Assembly (NCBI RefSeq): GCF_041447285.1
Contig: NZ_JBGMEB010000005.1
Location: 1 to 64,000, forward strand
Direction of reading: 5' to 3'
Length of the DNA: 64,000 nucleotides
Source: Methanomethylovorans sp041447285
GTDB taxonomy: Archaea; Halobacteriota; Methanosarcinia; Methanosarcinales; Methanosarcinaceae
Made by a program: the position numbers and the translations under genes. The notes beneath the pieces were generated by a model. The model saw only the letters and a program-made list of their open reading frames with translations. It searched no databases and had not been told where the DNA came from. This document shows positions 1 to 8,986 of this stretch, in pieces (positions within the stretch are counted from its first letter, which is position 1; the number at the start of each line of letters is the position of its first letter).

Positions 1-17
1 TAAAGATAGTTTTCTAT

Positions 18-38
18 GGAGTCCTCGAAGAGGACTCC
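18..38. terminator. Perfect hairpin, probable transcription terminator
   Basis: A 9-bp perfect inverted repeat (GGAGTCCTC / GAGGACTCC, arms 18-26 and 30-38) with a 3-nt loop is followed on the plus strand by a T-rich stretch. It most likely ends a gene lying left of the window. It is about 215 bases from the end of thiC, so it is unlikely to be thiC's own terminator. Confidence 0.55.
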
Positions 39-253
39 TTTATACTCTATAGATTTTTTATCCATGGAGGAGCAAAATTTATGCTATTTATAGCTACCGC
101 CCCCCCCCCCAAAAAAAAAAGAGAATAGCAGTATCAAAGAAAAAAGGAATAGGTTTTTAAATCAAAATCCTAATTTGAGATTCTCTCTATACAGAAAAAA
201 ATGAAAGAGGCACAAAACAGAAAAAGAGTGGTAAGAAGTAGTGCCTTTCGGCA
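39..253. other. Gene-free spacer with a C11-A10 homopolymer junction
   Basis: No credible gene is seen here. The spacer is AT-rich and contains eleven C (100-110) followed directly by ten A (111-120). It lies downstream of thiC and of whatever gene precedes the window. Confidence 0.5.
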
Positions 254-1543
254 TTACTTGCAGAGGTCGTAGTTCTGGTTTACGATCTTAAGAGCGCAGA
301 AATCACCGCACATGGTACATGCGTCTTCGTCGCCTGGTGCTCTGCTGTCCCTAGTTGCTCTTGCAAGTTCAGGGTCGAGTGCAAGTTTGTACTGTGCCTC
401 CCAGTCGAGTTTTGCACGTGCTCTGCCCATTGCGAGGTCAACCTTGCGGGCTGTTTCAGGGTACTTGACCATGTCACCGACGTGAGCAGCGATCTTAGAG
501 GTCTTGACACCCTCAATTACATCCTGAAGATTTGGAAGCGCGAGGTGTTCTGCGGGAGTAACATAACAGAGGAAGTCACAACCTGCTGCTGCAGAAGCAG
601 ATGCACCGATTGCTGTTACGATGTGATCGCGACCTGCACCAATGTCTGATACGAGTGGACCGAGCATATAGAATGGTTTTCCATCACTCATTGCTTTCAT
701 GAGCTTGACGTTCATCTCTACCTGGTCAAGTGGTACGTGACCTGGTCCTTCTACGATTACCTGAAGATCGTATTTGTCGTGTGCTTTCTGTGCGCATTCG
801 GAGTTGATGATGAGCTCCTGTACCTGTGCTCTGTCAGTTGCATCTGCTACTGCACCTGCACGCATTCCGTTTCCTGTTGAAAGGGTAACTTCGTGTTCCT
901 TGAGGATCTCACAAAGGTAATCGAACTGTGCGTAAAGCGGGTTTTCCTTCTCATTGTGGAGCATCCATGTGCTCATGAATGCACCGCCACGGGAGCAAAG
1001 GCCACCATATCTGCCGTGTGCTTTCAACCTGTCAAGGACAATGTTGTTGATACCTGTGTGGATAGCCATGAAGTTTGTACCGAGCTTTGCCTGTTCCTCG
1101 GTTGCATACCAGAGGTCGTCCTCTGTCATGTGGACAATGGAACCGTCTCTCTTTGCTGCTGTGATGAATGCCTGGTAGAGTGGAACTGAACCTACTGGAA
1201 GGGAGATTGCGTCACATACAGCTTTCCTGATACCAAGGAAGTCGCCACCGGTACCGAGCTCCATAAGTGTGTCTGCACCTGCTGCCTCTGCTGCCTTTGC
1301 TTTCTTAACTTCCATGTCAAGGTCAACGATGTCTGATGATGCACCAATAGATGCATTTACCTTAGTTGTAAGACCTTCACCCATACCACAGAGTTTTATG
1401 TCTCTGTATGGAGTCATGGGGATTACAATCCTACCGGATGCAATTCCACGCCTTATGAATTCAGGATCTTTGCCTTCTACCTTGGCTACTATCTTCATCT
1501 CTTCTGTGATTTTACCATTCTTTGCATCTGTAACTATTGTCAT
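254..1543 (-). CDS. thiC: Phosphomethylpyrimidine synthase ThiC (HMP-P synthase)
   Basis: A 429-residue radical-SAM enzyme that rearranges aminoimidazole ribotide into hydroxymethylpyrimidine phosphate for thiamine synthesis in the cytoplasm. Family hallmarks seen are an N-terminal IASGRIVIP-like segment, the central TLSTGNGMRAGA and VIVEGPGHVP motifs, a MLGPLVSDIGAGRDHI stretch, and a cysteine cluster at the C-terminus (ACTMCGDFCALKI) that would hold the 4Fe-4S cluster. The cluster spacing is CX2CX3C, one residue shorter than the CX2CX4C of the well-studied bacterial enzymes; I believe this is typical of the shorter archaeal-type ThiC, not a defect. The gene stands alone, with its own TATA-type promoter just upstream. 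Its length fits the short ThiC class. Identification is secure. Confidence 0.95.
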   Translation of the reverse strand: MTIVTDAKNGKITEEMKIVAKVEGKDPEFIRRGIASGRIVIPMTPYRDIKLCGMGEGLTTKVNASIGASSDIVDLDMEVKKAKAAEAAGADTLMELGTGGDFLGIRKAVCDAISLPVGSVPLYQAFITAAKRDGSIVHMTEDDLWYATEEQAKLGTNFMAIHTGINNIVLDRLKAHGRYGGLCSRGGAFMSTWMLHNEKENPLYAQFDYLCEILKEHEVTLSTGNGMRAGAVADATDRAQVQELIINSECAQKAHDKYDLQVIVEGPGHVPLDQVEMNVKLMKAMSDGKPFYMLGPLVSDIGAGRDHIVTAIGASASAAAGCDFLCYVTPAEHLALPNLQDVIEGVKTSKIAAHVGDMVKYPETARKVDLAMGRARAKLDWEAQYKLALDPELARATRDSRAPGDEDACTMCGDFCALKIVNQNYDLCK

Positions 1544-1583
1544 GATCGATTCCTCAATGATTGCTATATCCTACAAAGTACAG

Positions 1584-1637
1584 GTCTTATATAAGACTTT
1601 TTAAAAAATTAACTTTTGTTAGACTCAAGTTAACTTT
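1584..1637 (-). promoter_or_regulatory. thiC promoter with tandem upstream repeats
   Basis: Reading on the minus strand, a palindromic TATA region (GTCTTATATAAGAC, 1584-1597) lies about 45 bases before the thiC start. Upstream of it the octamer TTAACTTT (plus-strand reading) occurs twice, at 1609-1616 and 1630-1637, 21 bases apart and so on the same face of the helix. This suits binding of a dimeric regulator next to the basal factors. Archaeal thiamine genes are often controlled by ThiR-type repressors; linking these repeats to ThiR is inference. Confidence 0.45.
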
Positions 1638-1834
1638 ACTTTCTTTAAAGTGGATACCCATGAAAAATAATACCCATATTTTTATGATATCTATAGGCTT
1701 ATTTTCGTTATGAAAATAGAGTCATATCATCAATAGACAGATTAAGTTTAATTTGTATAAAAGTAAATCAAGTTGATTTGATGTATTGTCAAGTAAAATG
1801 ATAGTGTGGACAGGGCACACCTGTTAGACAGAAA
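1638..1834. other. Intergenic AT-rich spacer
   Basis: No gene, RNA or conserved element is recognised. A weak hairpin (ACAGG / CCTGT, 1810-1824) sits just beyond the end of the glycosyltransferase gene and might help to stop its transcript. Confidence 0.4.
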
Positions 1835-2755
1835 TTATTGTTTACCTGATCTATTTTGTCGTCTCAGAAAGCGCATGGTTTCCATATGCATTGAAACCAT
1901 AAGATCGCTTAACATTCCCAAGACGAACATCTGAAAACCGGACATGATGAGCAAAGCGGTAAGCACTGTCATAGGTATACGTGTAATACCTTTGAGCCAC
2001 TGATCAACTACGTAAGTACCTGTCACAAGTCCTGAAAGAATAAAAATAGCACCGATCAGTCCAAAATAGAACATAGGATTATGGAACCTGGCTAAACGGT
2101 AGATAGTTTTGCCTATTCTGAACCCATCTTTAAGAGGATTAAGCTTGGTTGCTGCATCGGACTTACGGCAAAGATAAGATATTGGCACTACCTCTATCAC
2201 ATGATCAAGTTTAATGCTCTGTATTGTCATTTCTGACTCTACTTCAAATCCCATTTCCTTCAGATCAAAGGATTTGTAAACATCTCTAGTGAAGGCCCTA
2301 TATCCTGTCAATATATCTGTGAGATGTTGCCTGTATGCCATACTGAACAGGTAATTGATGAGTTTGTTACCTATCAGGTTAAGACCTGGAAATGCGCCTT
2401 TTTCGAAGTTTACCAGCCTGTTACCTATCACATGCTCTGCTCTCCCTTCGAATAACGGAGCCAGCATTGCATGCACATCCGATGCTAGATAAGTACCATC
2501 CCCATCAAGCATTACAAGATACTCATTATCGAGTATCTCAAAGGCTTCCTGGACGGCCTGTCCTTTGCCTTTTCCCCTTTGCACTATCACCCGGGCTCCT
2601 TCAGCCTTCGAAAGTTCTCTGGTCTTATCGGTACTATTTCCATCTATGACCAATATGTTGTTGAACCCTTCAGACCTGAAATCCCTTATGAGCTGAGCTA
2701 TGGTAGCTCCTTCGTTAAGTGTGGGAATTAGTATACAGACGTCTTTTTCCGGCAA
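1835..2755 (-). CDS. aglJ: AglJ-like dolichyl-phosphate glycosyltransferase (GT2)
   Basis: A 306-residue family 2 glycosyltransferase. The N-terminal catalytic domain shows IPTLNEGATI, VIDGNSTDKT, GKGKGQAV and the metal-binding LDGDGTY motif, then the DILTGYRAFTRDVY segment. Two hydrophobic helices follow at about residues 225-290, anchoring it in the membrane. The overall pattern matches AglJ, which in haloarchaea adds the first sugar to dolichol phosphate for N-glycosylation of the S-layer protein. The start lies 11 bases after the TBP stop codon, so the two are probably co-transcribed. Assignment to the AglJ branch rather than another DPM1-like transferase is by recall of motif order; the sugar donor cannot be inferred. 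Confidence 0.75.
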   Translation of the reverse strand: MPEKDVCILIPTLNEGATIAQLIRDFRSEGFNNILVIDGNSTDKTRELSKAEGARVIVQRGKGKGQAVQEAFEILDNEYLVMLDGDGTYLASDVHAMLAPLFEGRAEHVIGNRLVNFEKGAFPGLNLIGNKLINYLFSMAYRQHLTDILTGYRAFTRDVYKSFDLKEMGFEVESEMTIQSIKLDHVIEVVPISYLCRKSDAATKLNPLKDGFRIGKTIYRLARFHNPMFYFGLIGAIFILSGLVTGTYVVDQWLKGITRIPMTVLTALLIMSGFQMFVLGMLSDLMVSMHMETMRFLRRQNRSGKQ

Positions 2756-2766
2756 GATGCTAACCT

Positions 2767-3318
2767 TTAGAGAAGTCCCATACTGTCAAGCTGCTGCTTT
2801 ACTACTTCAACGCCTTCTTCACAGTTCTGAGGTGATTTACCACCCGTTACGACAAGCTTTCCTGAACTGAAAATAAGAACAACTACTTTTGGTTCATCAA
2901 TACGATATACAAGTCCAGGGAACTGCTCAGGTTCATATTCTATGTTCTCAAGACCAAGACCTATAGCAATTGCGTTAAGGTTGAGCACAGCATGAAGATC
3001 TGCAGATGCTACAATGTTCTGTACGGTGATCTCTGGTTCCTTTATGGTCTTAATACCTATTTCATTGAGCTTCTTTGCCATGTTGCTTATTACTGTATGG
3101 ACATCGGCCACGTTCTTTGCTCCGGTACACACAACCTTTCCGGAAGTAAAGACCAGGAATGCAGCCTTGGGTTCAGAAACCCGGTATACCAGGCCAGGGA
3201 ATTTCTGTTTGTTATATTCAGCACCTTCGAATTCAGCCTCGATCTTTGTTAGATCAAATTCATCAGCAAGTTTTGTAGAGGCAACCACATTCTCGATCTT
3301 AATATTGTATTCGGTCAT
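2767..3318 (-). CDS. tbp: TATA-box-binding protein (TBP)
   Basis: The 183-residue general transcription factor that binds the archaeal TATA box and recruits TFB and RNA polymerase. It shows the typical internal direct repeat: residues about 1-90 and 91-180 each contain IENVVAST or VQNIVASA, then FPGLVYR, then a VVCTGAK or LVVTGGK segment followed by a helix. Together these form the DNA-binding saddle. Length is exactly that of archaeal TBPs, without a long acidic tail. It is the first gene of a short unit with the glycosyltransferase. Two TATA-like elements lie upstream. Confidence 0.97.
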   Translation of the reverse strand: MTEYNIKIENVVASTKLADEFDLTKIEAEFEGAEYNKQKFPGLVYRVSEPKAAFLVFTSGKVVCTGAKNVADVHTVISNMAKKLNEIGIKTIKEPEITVQNIVASADLHAVLNLNAIAIGLGLENIEYEPEQFPGLVYRIDEPKVVVLIFSSGKLVVTGGKSPQNCEEGVEVVKQQLDSMGLL

Positions 3319-3360
3319 TGAAAATCCTCAGCATTTAAAACACGCTTTATATCCGTAAAT

Positions 3361-3395
3361 CCATATATAAACTTATAGCTTGATATTTATATAGG
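3361..3395 (-). promoter_or_regulatory. TATA elements of the tbp promoter
   Basis: On the minus strand TTTATATATGG (3361-3371) and CCTATATAAATATC (3382-3395) precede tbp by 43 and 64 bases. Either could direct initiation, leaving a leader of roughly 20-45 bases. The spacer is short, so tbp is separately promoted from the scpB gene that lies upstream on the same strand. Confidence 0.5.
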
Positions 3396-3451
3396 TATTT
3401 AAACTCACCGGGTGTAAAAAATAATACTAATGTAGCAGTTGATATGCTGAA

Positions 3452-4585
3452 TCATGTATTGTCATCCTGTACTTTACCTTCAGCAATATCCCGTTCTTTT
3501 AAGCCATCTATTATAGCATCATACTTTCTGCAAACCCTTTCTATTAGATCGGATTCTACACTTTTGTGAGTTGGAACTAGTATATCTGCACCTTCGCTCA
3601 CTTGCACATCATTGCTCGACAGCCCATAATCGGGAGCAATCACTACGCCTTCTGCAGACACTCCTAGTCTTAGGTCATTCACAATCCTGGCTATCATATC
3701 AGTTGCCGGTTTGACTTTCCTCTCTATCAGAAGAGCTTTTGAAACATATCTTTCCTTGAGTTCTCTCAGATTCGACAGGGTAAGTTCCACTTTCTGGGAA
3801 TTTCCTACGTTTTCCAGTGCCTTCACCGCTTCAATAAGATCATCAAAAGTAGTGGAACCAACCTCTATGATCTCCCCGTCATAGTATCTGCTGACCTTTT
3901 CCAGATATCCTCTGGATATTATCAGTTTGGAAACATCTGCAAGTTCCTCTATTTCTTCTTCTGTGGGGTCATAGGCATTGATCACTTTATAATCCTCTAT
4001 GCCACATAATATTGCCAGGGATTGGTACATAGGAGTGAATGCTACAACCTTGCATCCAAGCCACTTATTGAGTCCTTTGTCACCGCTCTGCTGGCGGGAA
4101 AGTTCAATTATTTTCTGCCGTATAGCTTCAGGCTCATTGGAACTCAGTCCGAAATAGTCAGCGAAAAGTGGAGTAGTCTGTAGTTTTTTCGTCCTGCCGT
4201 AAGGCACGGACATGATAAGGCCACGATCTGTGAGTTCTCTTATGTGGTCATAAACAGTATTGCCTCTCATATCTACGAGATCAGATTGCACAACAGGCTG
4301 ATGATACGCTATCATCGCAAGGGTGCGAAGCATAGGCGCGCTCAGTTCTTTAGGGGCCACTGGCCTTACAAGATCTGTGAACATGGGTTTTACCTGCATC
4401 ACATAACGCTGTCCCAGATCTATTATCTCAATACCAGACTCCCTCTCTGAGTATTCTTTCATGAGGGTTTCAACTACAGCAACAGCTTTGTTTGCAGGTT
4501 TGCCTATTATCTTTCCCAGAGTTTGGGCATCCAGTGCCCCACCGGCAGCAAAAAGTGCTGCTTCAATAGTTTCCTTCTCGTTCAT
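3452..4585 (-). CDS. scpB: Segregation and condensation protein ScpB, long form
   Basis: A 377-residue kleisin-associated subunit of the SMC-ScpAB condensin. The N-terminal ~180 residues form the ScpB pair of winged helices (IEAALFAAGGALD, then LAMIAYHQPVVQSDLVDMRG and GRTKKLQTTPLFADYFGL). About 190 further residues follow, including a central acidic part and a helical KVELTLSNLRELKERYV segment, and end in a charged tail. Bacterial ScpB is about 190-200 residues, so this protein is nearly twice the usual length. The start overlaps the end of scpA by 23 bases, which implies translational coupling. The C-terminal half has no function that I recognise. Confidence 0.9.
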   Translation of the reverse strand: MNEKETIEAALFAAGGALDAQTLGKIIGKPANKAVAVVETLMKEYSERESGIEIIDLGQRYVMQVKPMFTDLVRPVAPKELSAPMLRTLAMIAYHQPVVQSDLVDMRGNTVYDHIRELTDRGLIMSVPYGRTKKLQTTPLFADYFGLSSNEPEAIRQKIIELSRQQSGDKGLNKWLGCKVVAFTPMYQSLAILCGIEDYKVINAYDPTEEEIEELADVSKLIISRGYLEKVSRYYDGEIIEVGSTTFDDLIEAVKALENVGNSQKVELTLSNLRELKERYVSKALLIERKVKPATDMIARIVNDLRLGVSAEGVVIAPDYGLSSNDVQVSEGADILVPTHKSVESDLIERVCRKYDAIIDGLKERDIAEGKVQDDNT

Positions 4586-5429
4586 TCCCTGTCATAACCT
4601 CATTAGAACCATCATCAGCAATATTTGAGGGATATATGAACAGCTCCCCGAACAATTCATCCTGCTGAAGCCATATTTTCTTCTCAGTAGCCAGAAAAAG
4701 CAGGGAAACATAGGTCATTATATTCTCTGACCTTTCTTCACCGATCAATTCTGAGAATACAACAGACTCATGCTCTTCAAAAATAGAATTGAGCACTTGA
4801 TTTAGCCTTGCAACACGCCCTAGAATATCCTCTTCATGGGCTATGCCCAAAACCTCATCAGTGGTAACAGCAACTCTTTCTTCCAGTTTACGGAGCAGTT
4901 TCTTTTCCTTTTTCCTGTGCTCTACTCTTTCAGCTTTCTTCAATTCAGCTATAAGTTCCTGCAGAGTCACAGGTCTTGTGGCAATCCTTCTCACAGGCAG
5001 CTTGGGCACAGGATAATCATCAACTTCAAAGAAGTCCATACCGTCGTCGAATATGTCCTCTTCTTCCGGTTCATCCATATCCACCCAGTTTGACTTCATA
5101 CGCAAGAGTATAGAAGCATAAAGCAGTGTTCTTCCTGAAATGCGCAGGTCCATCATCTGAATGTCTTCTATCCGCGCAAGGAATTTGTCTGTGACACTTA
5201 CAATATCAATATCCCATGGATCTATCTCTCCATTTTTGGCGAGGTTGACCAATATCTCCACAGGTTCGTTCATTACATCATCAGAAAACTCAAGCAGGTT
5301 TTCATCTACCCCAAGAGCACGCAGTGTCTCCAGGAATTCAGGATCTATTGCCCCAGGCAACAATGTACAGCTCTCAGAAACAGGTTCAACTACAGGTAAT
5401 GTTTCCAGTTCCTCTATGATACCGGTCAT
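4563..5429 (-). CDS. scpA: Segregation and condensation protein ScpA (kleisin)
   Basis: A 288-residue kleisin that bridges the two SMC heads and carries ScpB. Visible features are the NLAKNGEIDPWDIDIVSVTDKF segment near residue 65, the RISGRTLLYASILLRMKS helix, a variable acidic middle, and a C-terminal winged-helix region (LLFLATEKKIWLQQDELFGELFI). The start codon overlaps the smc stop by four bases (ATGA), so smc, scpA and scpB form one translationally coupled unit. The N-terminal ~35 residues look like a lineage-specific extension. Confidence 0.92.
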   Translation of the reverse strand: MTGIIEELETLPVVEPVSESCTLLPGAIDPEFLETLRALGVDENLLEFSDDVMNEPVEILVNLAKNGEIDPWDIDIVSVTDKFLARIEDIQMMDLRISGRTLLYASILLRMKSNWVDMDEPEEEDIFDDGMDFFEVDDYPVPKLPVRRIATRPVTLQELIAELKKAERVEHRKKEKKLLRKLEERVAVTTDEVLGIAHEEDILGRVARLNQVLNSIFEEHESVVFSELIGEERSENIMTYVSLLFLATEKKIWLQQDELFGELFIYPSNIADDGSNEVMTGNEREGNY

Positions 5430-8400
5430 CTGAACTTCACACCTGTTATGCTTGTAATATTGTTTTCCTGCATTGCTACACCTATAGTCCTTGAAGCTGC
5501 TTCGATCATTGGTTTTCTCAAGGATACGACAATGAACTGGGCATTTTCCACTGACTTTTTCACTCTCTCGGCCACCCTTGCGGCATTGGCTCCATCCAGG
5601 AACATGTCTATCTCATCAAAAGCATAGAACGGTGCCGGTCTATATTTCTGAATAGCGAACACAAATGATAATGCAGTAAGACTTTTTTCTCCGCCTGACA
5701 TCGCTTCAAGGCGTTGCAAGGTTTTTTCCTTAGGCTGAGCCCTCAGAGTAAGCCCACCGTTGAACGGTTCCTCTGGATCGTCAAGTACCAGTTCACCTAT
5801 ACCATCAGAAAGCTCATTAAAGATCTCCTGGAAAGCTATATTGATCCCATTGTATGCTTCCATAAAGGCATCTTTTTTCAGCACTTCATACTGCTTAATC
5901 CTTTCAAGGATTTGTTCTCTTTCATTGAACAGCGTATCCCTTCTTGATCTGAGATCTTCCAGCCTTGTCTCTACTTCATTGAATTCATCAATAGCTCTCA
6001 TGTTGACAGGCTCCAGACGTTCCATTGCTTTCTCAATGGAGGCTATTCTGGTACGCACAGCCTCAGATCCAGGGACATCATCCGTTTCCTCTATGCCTCT
6101 TTGTGTCAGTTCTGCAGTCAACTCGGCTATCTGCTCCACAAGGGCTGCCTGAGTAGCTTCCATAGCCATCAGTTGCCTGTTACTGTCTTCAAATCTTGTC
6201 CTTGCAGACTCGAATTGCTTTCTTGAGAGTCCATACTCATTCTGCATAGTAAGACGCTGCTGTTGCATGTCCTTTAACTCGTTAACAAGCTCTGATTCGC
6301 GAGCTTGCTTCTGGGTAAGCACTACCTCAAGTTCCTTGATCTTAGTTGTGAGTTCATCCACCCGCTGCCTGTGGCTGGCTTTCTTTTCATCCAGAGACTT
6401 TATGAGATCTCTGTTCTCGTCTATCCTGCCAGTAGCATATTCCCTGTCAAGGTTAAGAGCATTGATCTGTGCTTCAGTATCGCGGATACGTCCATCCAAA
6501 CGCCTCATTTCTTCATCAATACTCTCAGCCTGCCTGTTAAGTTCAGGCACTTCAGATCCTGCAAGCTCACTCTCCAATTCAGATATTTTCTCTTCAAGTG
6601 AACTTCCCTGTTCATCCTTTTCTGCCTTCTGGGCAGTTACAGATTCCATCTCTGTTCTCAGTTGCTTGCGGTCCTCTTCTATCTGGGCAAGTTCAGCATT
6701 CTTTGCTGCCAGCATCTGCGCCAGACGCTCACCCCTGCTAGCGATCTCCTCAAGCTGCATTTCTTTGCGGGAGATCTCTTTATCATGTTCATTTATCTCC
6801 CGGTTAACATCAGCAACATGTCCTTCCACTGCATCTAATTTCTTGATTGCTGCACTGCGTCTTGAATCAAATTCTGTGATCTTCTCTGCAACCTTGATAA
6901 GTTTATCTTTCTCTGATGCGGCAAAGGACAGACCAGAGCTTTGCGCTGATCCTCCGACCATTGCACCACTCTTCTCAATAAGCTCGCCTTCCAGTGTTAC
7001 CATTCTCAGGCCACCCATGAGCCTGCGGGCGTTCTGTAATGTATCTACCACAAGAGTGTCCCTGAAAACATACCAGAAAGCAGACTCGAACCGTGTTTCA
7101 AAATCCACAAGGTCTATTGCATAGCCGATAACACCATTTCTGTCACTGAGGTCTTTGTAAGGTCTACGTTCTTCCATTTTGTTAAGAGGAAGGAATGTAG
7201 CCCTACCAGCCTGTCTGCGTTTGAGAAAATCGATGGCTCTGGCAGCATCTTCATCAGTGTCCACCACTACTGCCTGCATCTTTCCACCGGCAGCTATGCC
7301 AAGAGCAGTGGCATACTTCTGGTCCACACTTCCAAGCTCGGCGATAGTCCCATATATTCCGGGAAGTCCATGATGTTTTTTTTCATTGATTATCATGTCC
7401 ACGGCTTTGGAATACTTGCTGTGGTCCTCTGCAGCCCTCACTCTGGCTTCTATGCGGGCATAATCATCCTGGTATTTACGCAGTGATTCTTCGATATCCT
7501 TTACCACACCTTTAAGCTGGGAGCGGTTTCTTTCAAGGTCGTCTATATCCTTTGTGAGCGAATTTATTTTTTCATTGAGCTTCTCAATATCATATTTCAC
7601 AGAACTGATATCACTATCGGAAGACGCAGCTTTGGAACGGGCATCCTCCATTTCGCTCTCAATGTCCCGCACTTCAGCTGATTTGCGCCTTAGGGCATCC
7701 AGCAGCCTGTCTTCCTGACGCATGAGCTCGTTCTTTTCATTCCTTGTATTCTCAAGATTGTTCTTAAGCTGGTTAAGTTCATCCCGAGTCTTGGCAAACT
7801 TCGCATCCACATCGGCTATCCGGCTCTGCAGGATCATCCTCTGGGTACGCTTTTCCGAGTGTTCGGCTCTGATGCCTTCTAAACGCACTTTTTCTTCAGA
7901 TATCTTAGTATCCAGATCAGCGACCTTGCCTTTGACCTCATCAATTTCCACAAAGGCCTTCCTGCGTCTGGAATCTACATCTTCCAATTCTCTGTCAGCA
8001 AGTTCTATACTGTCCTTGCAGCGTGAGATCTCACCGCGTGTAGACTCGATGTCTTTTTTTATCTGGATCTGCTCATCCTCTCCCATACGCTGTATCTGGA
8101 GAGTGAGTTCTTCTAACGACTTTTCCAGCTCTTCCATCCGCTGGCGTCTCTCTTCAAGAGTTGTTTCCAGCTCTTTAATGGAAGACTTGCGTGTTTCCAT
8201 ATCAGCATCAATTGATACAAGCTCCTTCCTTGCATCCTTAAGCCTTGCAAGGAGCATGAAGCCCTCAAATTTTACTTTTTCTTCTTTCAATGCCTGATAT
8301 TTGAGCGCCTGGTCTCTTTCACCTTTGAGTTTTTCAAGCTGAGCAGCAACTTCTTCAAGGATAATGTCTACTCTTTCCACTCTTTCCCGGACGATCTCAA

Positions 8401-8947
8401 GCTCGCTGAGAGCCCTTTCTTTTTTACTATCGAATTCAGCAACTCCTGCTATCTCGTCAATTATCTTGCGCCTTTCAACAGGAGTCATGGTGATTATACG
8501 GGTTACATCACCCTGCATCACCACGTTATATCCTTCAGGTGTCACCCTGGCCTTTGCCAGGTAATTGTGCACATCTGCAAGGCTCACAGCTTTGCCATTG
8601 AAGTAGAAATAGCTGTAATAGCCACTATCAGTTTCCCTTATTTTTCTGGTGATGGCAACCTCGTCAGTATCTACAGGCATCTCCCTATCAGTGTTGTCGA
8701 ACTTGATGGTTACCTGTGCAAAATCAGGTTTTTTAGCCTTATCACCATTATATATAAGATCAGTAAGCTTCTCAGCCCTAAGGGTGCGTGAGCTGGAAAG
8801 ACCCAGCACAAAAAGTATACCGTCAATTATATTGGATTTACCACTGCCGTTTGGGCCTGATATCGTGGTGAAATCATCATAGAACGGTATCTTAACTTTT
8901 TTCCCGAAGGACTTGAAGTTAATGAACTCGATTTCCTTTATGTACAC
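5426..8947 (-). CDS. smc: Chromosome segregation ATPase SMC
   Basis: A 1173-residue SMC ATPase that, with ScpA and ScpB, organises and separates the chromosome. It has an N-terminal Walker A (GPNGSGKSNIIDG), a long coiled coil, a hinge near residues 520-640 (HHGLPGIYGTIAELG to SGAMVGGSAQ), a second coiled coil, and a C-terminal head with the signature MSGGEKSLTALSF and Walker B FYAFDEIDMFLDGAN. Length is normal for the family. It is followed with a 4-base overlap by scpA and preceded 39 bases upstream by a coiled-coil gene likely in the same operon. The long serine-rich frames on the opposite strand are artefacts of its coiled-coil codons. Confidence 0.97.
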   Translation of the reverse strand: MYIKEIEFINFKSFGKKVKIPFYDDFTTISGPNGSGKSNIIDGILFVLGLSSSRTLRAEKLTDLIYNGDKAKKPDFAQVTIKFDNTDREMPVDTDEVAITRKIRETDSGYYSYFYFNGKAVSLADVHNYLAKARVTPEGYNVVMQGDVTRIITMTPVERRKIIDEIAGVAEFDSKKERALSELEIVRERVERVDIILEEVAAQLEKLKGERDQALKYQALKEEKVKFEGFMLLARLKDARKELVSIDADMETRKSSIKELETTLEERRQRMEELEKSLEELTLQIQRMGEDEQIQIKKDIESTRGEISRCKDSIELADRELEDVDSRRRKAFVEIDEVKGKVADLDTKISEEKVRLEGIRAEHSEKRTQRMILQSRIADVDAKFAKTRDELNQLKNNLENTRNEKNELMRQEDRLLDALRRKSAEVRDIESEMEDARSKAASSDSDISSVKYDIEKLNEKINSLTKDIDDLERNRSQLKGVVKDIEESLRKYQDDYARIEARVRAAEDHSKYSKAVDMIINEKKHHGLPGIYGTIAELGSVDQKYATALGIAAGGKMQAVVVDTDEDAARAIDFLKRRQAGRATFLPLNKMEERRPYKDLSDRNGVIGYAIDLVDFETRFESAFWYVFRDTLVVDTLQNARRLMGGLRMVTLEGELIEKSGAMVGGSAQSSGLSFAASEKDKLIKVAEKITEFDSRRSAAIKKLDAVEGHVADVNREINEHDKEISRKEMQLEEIASRGERLAQMLAAKNAELAQIEEDRKQLRTEMESVTAQKAEKDEQGSSLEEKISELESELAGSEVPELNRQAESIDEEMRRLDGRIRDTEAQINALNLDREYATGRIDENRDLIKSLDEKKASHRQRVDELTTKIKELEVVLTQKQARESELVNELKDMQQQRLTMQNEYGLSRKQFESARTRFEDSNRQLMAMEATQAALVEQIAELTAELTQRGIEETDDVPGSEAVRTRIASIEKAMERLEPVNMRAIDEFNEVETRLEDLRSRRDTLFNEREQILERIKQYEVLKKDAFMEAYNGINIAFQEIFNELSDGIGELVLDDPEEPFNGGLTLRAQPKEKTLQRLEAMSGGEKSLTALSFVFAIQKYRPAPFYAFDEIDMFLDGANAARVAERVKKSVENAQFIVVSLRKPMIEAASRTIGVAMQENNITSITGVKFR

Positions 8948-8986
8948 GTGGATCCTCTGTGTTTAAATCCTTTCTCTGAAAGGTGT

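Noticed and set aside
1544..1834. A TPP riboswitch before thiC
   Set aside because: The thiC leader is only about 20-45 bases on the predicted start and shows no conserved riboswitch segments.
6267..7124. A 285-residue frame on the plus strand, very rich in serine
   Set aside because: It is antisense to the coiled coil of smc. Repeated Glu/Lys/Leu codons read backwards give Ser/Phe/Leu-rich frames; it has no promoter or family features. The same applies to plus-strand frames at 7722-8297 and 5760-6152.
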